NCBI GenBank assembly: GCA_946479075.1
Contig: CAMLDT010000022.1
Location: 1 to 25,558, forward strand
From: an uncultured Polaromonas sp.
GTDB lineage: Bacteria > Pseudomonadota > Gammaproteobacteria > Burkholderiales > Burkholderiaceae
DNA: 25,558 nt
Direction of reading: 5' to 3'
Part shown: positions 16,871 to 25,558 of the stretch, one piece after another
Layout: the number at the start of each line of letters is the position of its first letter
How positions within the stretch are numbered: position 1 is the first letter of the stretch
Translations under genes and position numbers: made by a program
Notes under the pieces: generated by a model
Seen by the model: only the letters and a program-made list of their open reading frames with translations
Told to the model about the DNA's origin: nothing
The model's database searches: none

Positions 16871-17737
16871 TCAGAACGTCTGTTTGATCAGGTCGGCCAC
16901 ACGCGCAGCATCCTCTTCAAGCGCAAAGTGCCCACTGTCCAACAATTCCACGCGGACGTCCTTGATGTCGCGCCGGAAAGCTTCAGCGCCCGGGACGCCG
17001 AAGAACGGGTCGCCGCGCCCCCATGCGACCAGCGTCTTTGGCTGGTGCGCACGAAAGTAAGCCTGCCACACGTCGAACAAAGGCACGTTGTGACGGTAGT
17101 CATTGAACAGTGCCAGCTGGCGCTCAGCACTCCCGGGACGGTCCAGCAGAGCCTGATCCAGCGTCCATGCATCGGGGTTCAGCGCTTCGGGCTGGCGAGC
17201 GCCGGCGGTGTACTGCATCTTGGTGGTCTCGGCCAACAACATCTGCCGTGCCCCCGTCTCATCACCCTTCTCCCACAGCGGCATGAACACACCAGCGACC
17301 GCCGGAGTCAATCCTTCCATGTAGGCATTGGCGTTCTGGATCACGATCCCGCGCACATGCTCCGGCTTGCCCGTGGCCAGGCGCAGACCGATGGGACCGC
17401 CGTAATCCTGCATGTAGTAGATTGCGTCCGTCACGCCGATGTGGTCGAGCAACGCCCGCACGTGCGCCGTCAGCTTGTCGAAGCTGTACTCGAACTGGTC
17501 AACTGCGGGCGCGGCGGAATGGCCGAAGCCGATGTAGTCGGGCGCAATGACGCGGAAGCGATCGGCCAACAGCGGGATGAGGTCGCGAAACATGTGCGAC
17601 GACGACGGGAAGCCGTGCAGCAGCACGATCACTGGATTGGCGGGATTGCCTGCTGCGCGGTAGAAGGTGCTCAGCCCGTCAATCTCGACCTGACGGTGCT
17701 CAACACGGCCGGGGGTGCCGGTGGAAGATGTTTCCAT
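16871..17737 (-). CDS. Alpha/beta hydrolase with Asp nucleophile
   Basis: This is a 288-residue hydrolase of the haloalkane dehalogenase / epoxide hydrolase branch. The oxyanion motif is H41-G-F-P-S-S-S, the nucleophile D111 sits in Y-M-Q-D-Y-G-G-P, the acid is probably D243 (W-G-R-G-D-P-F-F) and the His is H270 (D-S-G-H-F-A-L-E). The residue after the nucleophile is Tyr, not the halide-binding Trp of dehalogenases, which argues against dehalogenase activity. The start at 17737 has AAAGGA upstream; an ATG at 17776 would overlap the preceding gene. It lies 28 nt after the AhpD-like gene, so co-transcription is likely. Confidence 0.9.
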   Translation of the reverse strand: METSSTGTPGRVEHRQVEIDGLSTFYRAAGNPANPVIVLLHGFPSSSHMFRDLIPLLADRFRVIAPDYIGFGHSAAPAVDQFEYSFDKLTAHVRALLDHIGVTDAIYYMQDYGGPIGLRLATGKPEHVRGIVIQNANAYMEGLTPAVAGVFMPLWEKGDETGARQMLLAETTKMQYTAGARQPEALNPDAWTLDQALLDRPGSAERQLALFNDYRHNVPLFDVWQAYFRAHQPKTLVAWGRGDPFFGVPGAEAFRRDIKDVRVELLDSGHFALEEDAARVADLIKQTF

Positions 17738-17765
17738 GATGATCCTTTGGAGTGGGTTAATGGAA

Positions 17766-18320
17766 TCAGGCAGCAAGACGCAGCGGTTGGACGGACGGGA
17801 AGTCGACTTCGGTCTGTGCCACTTCGTTGACGTAATTGGTGAAGGTGTTCAATGCGACGGCCAGCAGGATGTCCAGCACCTGCGCGTCGCTGTAGCCGGC
17901 ACTGAGTACCGCGTGGATCTGGTCGTTGCTGACATGACCGCGTTGGCTGACCACGGCGGCAGCAAAGCGCACAGCCGCATCGGCCTTCGGGTCGTTGGAC
18001 GCGCCGTTGCGGTTGGCGGCAATTTCGGCGTCGTCGAGCTTGGCCAGCTTGCGGCCCAGGAAAGAGTGGGCTGCCAGGCAGTAGCCGCAGCCGTTGAGTT
18101 CGGCCACGGCCAATGCGATGCGTTCACGCGTGGCGGCATCCAGCCCGCCCTGCGCGGACGCAGCGCTCAGCTGCAGGTAGCCGGTCAGCGCGACAGGACT
18201 GTTGGCGACGACGCGAAACATGTTCGGGACAAGGCCCAGTTGCTTCTCCACGGCCTTTAGCGAGGTTTGAGCGGCAGCCGGCGCGGCGTCGATTGTGGCG
18301 GGGGTGTTGAGACGAGACAT
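17766..18320 (-). CDS. Carboxymuconolactone decarboxylase / AhpD-like protein
   Basis: This is a 184-residue helical protein with the active-site motif C78-G-Y-C81-L-A-A-H85, the CxxC-x3-H arrangement of AhpD-type peroxidase or thiol-disulfide proteins in the CMD family. N-terminal P-N-M-F-R-V-V-A-N-S-P is also typical. Such proteins take part in hydroperoxide detoxification or thiol redox relay; a true muconolactone decarboxylase role is unlikely because the CxxC is present. The start at 18320 has GGAG upstream at good spacing. It is first in the minus-strand unit and divergent from the LysR gene. Confidence 0.92.
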   Translation of the reverse strand: MSRLNTPATIDAAPAAAQTSLKAVEKQLGLVPNMFRVVANSPVALTGYLQLSAASAQGGLDAATRERIALAVAELNGCGYCLAAHSFLGRKLAKLDDAEIAANRNGASNDPKADAAVRFAAAVVSQRGHVSNDQIHAVLSAGYSDAQVLDILLAVALNTFTNYVNEVAQTEVDFPSVQPLRLAA

Positions 18321-18437
18321 GAGGTGCTCCAGTAGGTTGGGATGTACGCTGTGTTGGCGTGAATGAATTCTCTTTCGCATCATCATCTTTGATAATCATG
18401 TAAATTTACGAATCACCTTCTCAATAAATGGAACAGT
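18321..18437. promoter_or_regulatory. Divergent promoter/operator region, LysR gene and AhpD-like unit
   Basis: This 117-nt AT-rich gap separates the lysR-type gene from the unit it probably controls. It contains a perfect 10-bp palindrome GTAAATTTAC (18400-18409), flanked by TGAT (18390-18393) and ATCA (18411-18414). LysR proteins usually bind such dyads in divergent regions. No clear sigma70 pair was seen. Confidence 0.5.
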
Positions 18438-19370
18438 ATGGACAGATTCGACGCCGTCAGCGCCTTCGTGGCCGTGGCGCGCAGTGGCGGCTTCTCGGCC
18501 GCGAGTCGGGCCTTGGGCACGCCGGTCGCCAATGTCAGCCGCAAGGTCGCCTTGCTCGAAGAAGCGCTGGGGGTACGGCTTTTCGTTCGGACTACGCGGC
18601 ATGTGGCGCTCACCGAAGGCGGGCAGCGATACTTCCTGGCCTGCAGCCGCGTCCTTGACGCCCTGCGCGACGCCGACGAGGAAGTAACGGGCGAATACCG
18701 TCAGCCCAAGGGCGATCTGGCCATCACCGCGCCGCTGGGCTTCGGCCAGCAACACCTGCAGCCGGTGGTGCATGAGTTTCTGCGTGCCTACGCGCAGGTC
18801 AATGTCCACTTGCAAATGACCGACCGCGTCTTGCCGCTCGTGGAAGAGCATGTGGACTGCGCGGTGCGCATCGGCGCGCTGGCAGACAGCAGTTTGGTGG
18901 CGCGCGAAGTGGGGACCATCAGGATCGTCGTTTGCGCGGCCCCAGGCTACCTGGAGGCGCGCGGCACGCCCCGGGATCTGGAAGCATTGACCGACCACGA
19001 CTGCATCAGTTGGACCGGACTGGCGCCCTACAAGACCTGGGCACTGACAGTGCGCGACGGCGACAAGGCGACGGAGCTGCAGGTGCCGATCAACGTGCGA
19101 AGCTCGACGACCACGCCGGAGTCGGCATTGCAAGCCTCAATCGCCGGGCTCGGCCTGGTGCAGGCCACCAGCTATCAGGTCGCACCACACGTCGCGGCGG
19201 GGCGACTCGTGCCGGTGCTAGCCGCCTATGACAGCGATACATATCCCGTGAGCCTCGTCTATCCGAGCAAGCGCCTGATTCCGCTGAAGCTGCAGGCGTT
19301 TCTGGACTTTGCAATGCCACGCCTGACGCAGCGCCTTGCTGAAGTGGATGTTGTGATGGGTCGCCGCTAA
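18438..19370 (+). CDS. LysR-family transcriptional regulator
   Basis: This is a 310-residue regulator. Residues 1-60 form the winged helix-turn-helix (F-V-A-V-A-R-S-G-G-F-S-A-A-S-R-A-L-G, then V-S-R-K-V-A-L-L-E-E-A-L-G-V-R-L-F-V-R-T-T-R). Residues ~90-300 form the substrate-binding domain, which senses a small-molecule inducer. It resembles the proteobacterial group with the linker G-E-Y-R-Q-P-K-G-D-L. The gene is divergent from the AhpD-like / hydrolase / PPOX / msrBA unit and is the likely regulator of that unit. Its stop is followed within about 20 nt by a truncated integrase remnant on the other strand, so its right flank is a deletion junction. Confidence 0.92.
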   Translation: MDRFDAVSAFVAVARSGGFSAASRALGTPVANVSRKVALLEEALGVRLFVRTTRHVALTEGGQRYFLACSRVLDALRDADEEVTGEYRQPKGDLAITAPLGFGQQHLQPVVHEFLRAYAQVNVHLQMTDRVLPLVEEHVDCAVRIGALADSSLVAREVGTIRIVVCAAPGYLEARGTPRDLEALTDHDCISWTGLAPYKTWALTVRDGDKATELQVPINVRSSTTTPESALQASIAGLGLVQATSYQVAPHVAAGRLVPVLAAYDSDTYPVSLVYPSKRLIPLKLQAFLDFAMPRLTQRLAEVDVVMGRR

Positions 19371-19386
19371 AGGTGGCACGTGGGGC

Positions 19387-19446
19387 GGAAGCCTTATAAG
19401 TCCTGGACTTGGGCTTGAGGTCGCGCAGTGCGGTGCCGGTAAGCAT
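19387..19446 (-). pseudogene. Remnant of a P4-type tyrosine integrase (N-terminus only)
   Basis: Read on the minus strand from an ATG at 19446, the frame gives M-L-T-G-T-A-L-R-D-L-K-P-K-S-R-T-Y-K-A-S. This matches the arm-binding N-terminus of P4-like integrases (L-T-D-T-A-x-R-x-x-K-P-K-x-x-x-Y-K). After about 20 codons the similarity stops, shortly before the lysR stop codon. It begins 111 nt beyond the guaA stop and points away from guaA, the usual place of integrases of islands inserted in guaA. The rest of the gene is missing, so it is not functional. Confidence 0.6.
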
Positions 19447-19556
19447 CGAGGGAATCTTAATCCGGCCTCCGGTTCTTGCCGCCACATCTACCCAACCTGT
19501 TCTGCTGGCTACCGATACCTACCTATACCGACCGATAGTCCCCGAAGGGCCTGATT

Positions 19557-21176
<1,620 letters not shown>

Positions 21177-21192
21177 GAGGGGTCTTCAAGGC

Positions 21193-21222
21193 AAAAAAAG
21201 AAAAGGCGTCTGTGAAGACGCC
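21193..21222 (-). terminator. Intrinsic terminator between guaB and guaA
   Basis: On the minus strand, GGCGTCT pairs perfectly with AGACGCC (21222-21216 and 21211-21205) around the loop TCAC, followed by TTTTCTTTTTTT (21204-21193). It lies after the guaB stop (21242) and before the guaA start (21176). It should end or attenuate guaB transcripts. Confidence 0.85.
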
Positions 21223-21241
21223 CTGCCCGGCTGGATCGAAA

Positions 21242-23401
<2,160 letters not shown>

Positions 23402-23408
<7 letters not shown>

Positions 23409-23731
23409 CCGGCCTTGGCCCCCGCCCTTTTTTTCGCAAACAGGCCTGACTTCTTGACCCCCTGGCGGTTGAAGCGCTCGCGCCGCGCGAGCTTGGGGTC
23501 CACCTGCAGCGGCCGGTAAATCTCCAGCCTGTCCTGCGGGGCCAGTACCTGTTTCAGGCCCGCCTTGCGGCCCCAGATCCCGAGCGACGGCCGGCTCTCG
23601 CCGAGTTCCGGAAACATCGAAAAGATGCCGCTGCTTTCAAGCGCCTGCGCCACCGTGCTGCCCGCCGGCACCACCAGCGCCCACTCGCGCACCTGACGCG
23701 GCGCCGGCGAGTACACCAGGACAATGTTCAT
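23402..23731 (-). CDS. rnfH: RnfH family protein
   Basis: This is a 109-residue small beta-grasp (ubiquitin-like) protein of the RnfH/UPF0125 family. Diagnostic stretches are V-P-A-G-S-T-V-A-Q-A-L-E-S-S-G-I, then G-I-W-G-R-K-A-G-L-K-Q-V-L-A-P-Q-D-R-L-E-I-Y-R-P-L and the end D-P-K-L-A-R-R-E-R-F-N. Its molecular role is not established. The tail is basic. It starts 10 nt after ratA, with GAGG upstream, and so forms the ratA-rnfH pair widely conserved in proteobacteria. Confidence 0.92.
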
Positions 23732-23741
23732 GGGGCGTCCC

Positions 23742-24188
23742 TCAGGTCTCGCCGTAAACCTGTGCGGCGCGTTTGACAAAGGCATCGACCATGCTGCCGG
23801 CGATCTTGTCAAACACCGGGCCGACCAGGGCCGCCAGCGCCGCATTGTCAAAGTCGTAACGCAGGCTGAAGTCCACCTTGCAGGCGCGCTGGCTGCCGTC
23901 GCCCAGCGGCGTGAAATCCCAGTGGCCATCGAGTTTCGAAAAAGGCCCGTCCACCAGTTTGAGCGAGACCTTGCGGTCTTTGACATGGGTGTTGCGGGTG
24001 GTGAAGTTCTGATGCAGGCCGGCGAAGGAGATACCGACCCGCGCCGTCATGCCCTGCGCGTCTTCGTCCAGCACCTCGGCCCGATCGCACCAGGGCAAAA
24101 ACTGCGGATAACTGGCCACATCGGTGACCAGGGCAAACATCTCGGATGCGCTGTACCAGATGAGGACGGACTTGTGAACGGTTTTCAT
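23742..24188 (-). CDS. ratA: RatA/Coq10-type START-domain protein
   Basis: This is a 148-residue protein of the polyketide cyclase/START fold. Motifs are [18 protein letters not shown], then [13 protein letters not shown] and [10 protein letters not shown]. coli RatA was described as a toxin binding the 50S subunit; other members bind ubiquinone. It is divergent from smpB across a 64-nt gap containing an inverted repeat, and upstream of rnfH. Toxin activity should not be assumed. Confidence 0.92.
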   Translation of the reverse strand: MKTVHKSVLIWYSASEMFALVTDVASYPQFLPWCDRAEVLDEDAQGMTARVGISFAGLHQNFTTRNTHVKDRKVSLKLVDGPFSKLDGHWDFTPLGDGSQRACKVDFSLRYDFDNAALAALVGPVFDKIAGSMVDAFVKRAAQVYGET

Positions 24189-24224
24189 ACAATCAGGGGC
24201 TGCACCCGGTTACCCCGATTGTAT
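24187..24224. promoter_or_regulatory. Inverted repeat between ratA and smpB with facing -10 elements
   Basis: ATACAATC-A-GGGG (24187-24199) is mirrored by CCCCGATTGTAT (24213-24224), a 12-bp dyad with one bulged A. Each arm contains TACAAT, on the plus strand at 24188-24193 and on the minus strand at 24223-24218, which could serve as -10 boxes for smpB and ratA. The left arm overlaps the ratA start codon. No good -35 boxes were seen. Confidence 0.5.
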
Positions 24225-24252
24225 TAGCCGGCGCTGCCCTCACCTCTCACCC

Positions 24253-24807
24253 ATGGCCACCAAAGAAGCATCCTCCAGAAAACCGGCCGCCGCGTCCTCC
24301 GGAAAAGCCGCCGGCAAGCCGGTTGCCAACCTCACGCCCAAGGCCGCCGCCGCGGCGGTACGCATTGCCGACAACAAAAAAGCGCTGTTCAACTACCACA
24401 TCGAAGAGCGCTTCGAGGCCGGCATGGTGCTCGAAGGCTGGGAAGTCAAGTCCCTGCGTGAAGGCAAGGTGCAACTGACCGACGGTTATGTCGTGATCCG
24501 CAACGGCGAGCTTTTCATCATCGGCTGCCAGATCAACCCGCTGGGTACTGCGTCCACCCATGTGCGGCCAGACTCGGTGCGAACCAAGAAGCTGCTGATG
24601 CACAAGGACGAGATCCGCCGCCTGATTGGCAAGATCGAGCAGAAGGGTTTCACCCTGGTGCCGCTGAACCTCCACTGGAAAGCCGGCAAGGTCAAGTGCG
24701 AGGTCGGGCTGGCCAAGGGCAAGGGCGAACACGACAAACGCGACACCATCAAGGACCGCGAAGGCAAGCGCGAGGTCGAACGGGCCATGAAATCGCGCAG
24801 CCGTTAG
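24253..24807 (+). CDS. smpB: SsrA-binding protein SmpB
   Basis: This 184-residue protein binds tmRNA and brings it to stalled ribosomes in trans-translation. The core (from about residue 37) has [33 protein letters not shown] and the C-terminal basic tail with [10 protein letters not shown]. An Ala/Lys-rich N-terminal extension of about 36 residues precedes the core. The next ATG lies inside the fold, so the extension seems real, although the ribosome-binding site at 24253 is weak. No tmRNA gene is present in the window. Confidence 0.96.
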   Translation: MATKEASSRKPAAASSGKAAGKPVANLTPKAAAAAVRIADNKKALFNYHIEERFEAGMVLEGWEVKSLREGKVQLTDGYVVIRNGELFIIGCQINPLGTASTHVRPDSVRTKKLLMHKDEIRRLIGKIEQKGFTLVPLNLHWKAGKVKCEVGLAKGKGEHDKRDTIKDREGKREVERAMKSRSR

Positions 24808-24928
24808 GCGGGCAAACTATTTATGGGGCCCGGGGGAATAAACCGCGGTGCGCTGGTGTTCATACGGTGCAGACATAGGCTGATGTTCTATGTTCTGCTT
24901 TTGCCTCAACCCTCACCGGAGCCTGTCC

Positions 24929-25303
24929 ATGAAATTCCTGTCCACCGTCCTCCTGAGCGTCGCCCTGCTGGGTGGCTGCGCCTCCATGATGTCCAAACAC
25001 CCTGCCACCGTCGCCGATGGCGTGCTGGTCGGTCCCACTGGCATGACGCTTTACGTCTTTGACCGCGACACCGCGGGCAGCGGCAAGTCGGTCTGCAACG
25101 GCCCCTGCGCGACCAACTGGCCGCCACTGGTTCCCACCGCAACAGCGCAGCCGCTGGGCGACTACACCATCATCACCCGTGATGACGGCAGCCGCCAGTG
25201 GGCCATGAAGGGCAAACCGCTGTACTACTGGGCCAAGGACAGCAAACCCGGGGACAAAACCGGCGACAACTTCATGAATGTCTGGCACGTCGCCAAACCC
25301 TGA
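24929..25303 (+). CDS. COG4315-type lipoprotein (Yx[FWY]xxD repeats)
   Basis: This is a 124-residue lipoprotein. The signal peptide ends in a lipobox L-L-G-G-C17, so it is acylated at C17. It carries two copies of the family motif: L-Y-V-F-D-R-D and L-Y-Y-W-A-K-D, plus C-N-G-P-C-A-T-N-W-P-P with two Cys, typical of this secreted-repeat family. Function is unknown. CGGAG lies 9 nt before the ATG at 24929; an upstream ATG at 24890 is less likely. A sigma-factor gene begins 32 nt later, so they are probably co-transcribed. Confidence 0.88.
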   Translation: MKFLSTVLLSVALLGGCASMMSKHPATVADGVLVGPTGMTLYVFDRDTAGSGKSVCNGPCATNWPPLVPTATAQPLGDYTIITRDDGSRQWAMKGKPLYYWAKDSKPGDKTGDNFMNVWHVAKP

Positions 25304-25335
25304 GCTGCCTGCGCGACCGAAGCGGGAAACCCTGG

Positions 25336-25558
25336 ATGACTGATTTCCCGCTGGTCGATCATATTCCTGCCTTGCGCCGCTACGCGCGTGCACTGACGGG
25401 CGATGCCTGGCTGGCCGACGACCTCGTGCAGGACACGCTGGAGCGCGCCTGCAGCAAATGGCGCTTGTGGACGGCCGGCAGCGACCTGCGCGCCTGGCTG
25501 TTCACGCTGATGCACAACATCTTTTCGAACCAGGTTCGGGGGGCCGTCCGGCGTGCCG
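25336..25558 (+). CDS. ECF-type RNA polymerase sigma factor, N-terminal part (runs off window)
   Basis: The first 74 codons are present from the ATG at 25336. The sequence I-P-A-L-R-R-Y-A-R-A-L-T-G-D, then D-D-L-V-Q-D-T-L-E-R-A and R-A-W-L-F-T-L-M-H-N-I-F-S-N-Q corresponds to sigma region 2 of extracytoplasmic-function factors, which binds core polymerase and the -10 element. Region 4 and any anti-sigma gene lie beyond the window. It follows the lipoprotein gene by 32 nt, an arrangement suggesting that the lipoprotein is part of the same regulon or unit. GGGAAA upstream is a weak ribosome-binding site. Confidence 0.88.
   Translation, partial: MTDFPLVDHIPALRRYARALTGDAWLADDLVQDTLERACSKWRLWTAGSDLRAWLFTLMHNIFSNQVRGAVRRA

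Overview
The window looks like the chromosome of a GC-rich betaproteobacterium of the Comamonadaceae (Polaromonas/Rhodoferax/Variovorax type). The basis is protein style, the neighbourhood smpB / ratA-rnfH / DUF4124 / guaB / guaA / tadA / LD-carboxypeptidase, and two families of short dispersed repeats (one with GCCTCCAGCC and TTGATAGC ends, one with TCCTGAGCTTGTCGAAGGGC) that I remember from this family. I see no rRNA, tRNA, CRISPR array or complete insertion sequence.

Layout. 1-3531: the end of an ankyrin-repeat gene, an exported protein, a DUF3606-type small protein, a minus-strand trio (single-domain response regulator, tail-anchored small protein, proline-rich small protein) and a two-TM protein. 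3532-5703: large-subunit catalase katE. 5717-9699: a minus-strand pair of aldehyde dehydrogenase and penicillin-acylase-family Ntn hydrolase. 10016-12026: a small unknown protein, an LD-carboxypeptidase and a TRIC/UPF0126 membrane protein. 12037-14831: minus-strand thpR, a PaiB-like FMN protein, and tadA fused to a haloalkane-dehalogenase-like hydrolase. 14842-19574: an accessory segment at the 3' end of guaA, with a divergent LysR gene and a minus-strand series of AhpD-like protein, alpha/beta hydrolase, PPOX-like flavoprotein, msrB and msrA. 19557-24807: housekeeping guaA, guaB, DUF4124 protein, rnfH, ratA and smpB. 24929-25558: a COG4315-type lipoprotein and the start of an ECF sigma factor gene.

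Most notable observations. (1) The accessory segment has the marks of a decayed genomic island in guaA. The first ~20 codons of a P4-type tyrosine integrase lie just beyond the guaA stop. A second guaA-like terminus (Ile-Glu-Trp-x-stop) lies 4.7 kb away, 10 nt before the start codon of thpR, which suggests that guaA and thpR were once adjacent. (2) A 49-nt dispersed element sits in frame in two unrelated enzyme genes and is read in the same frame in both. In the acylase it falls 27-43 residues before the autocatalytic serine. (3) A second 20-nt repeat is inserted in frame in both the tadA fusion and the PaiB-like gene. (4) tadA is fused to a DhlA-like hydrolase with an unusual set of halide-binding positions.

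How the genes may work together: katE, the response regulator and the DUF3606-type protein suggest a stress-response neighbourhood. The island cargo (methionine sulfoxide reductases with an AhpD-like protein and a flavoprotein under a LysR regulator) suggests an oxidant or electrophile defence unit. guaB and guaA make GMP from IMP. These links are inferred from gene content and order only.
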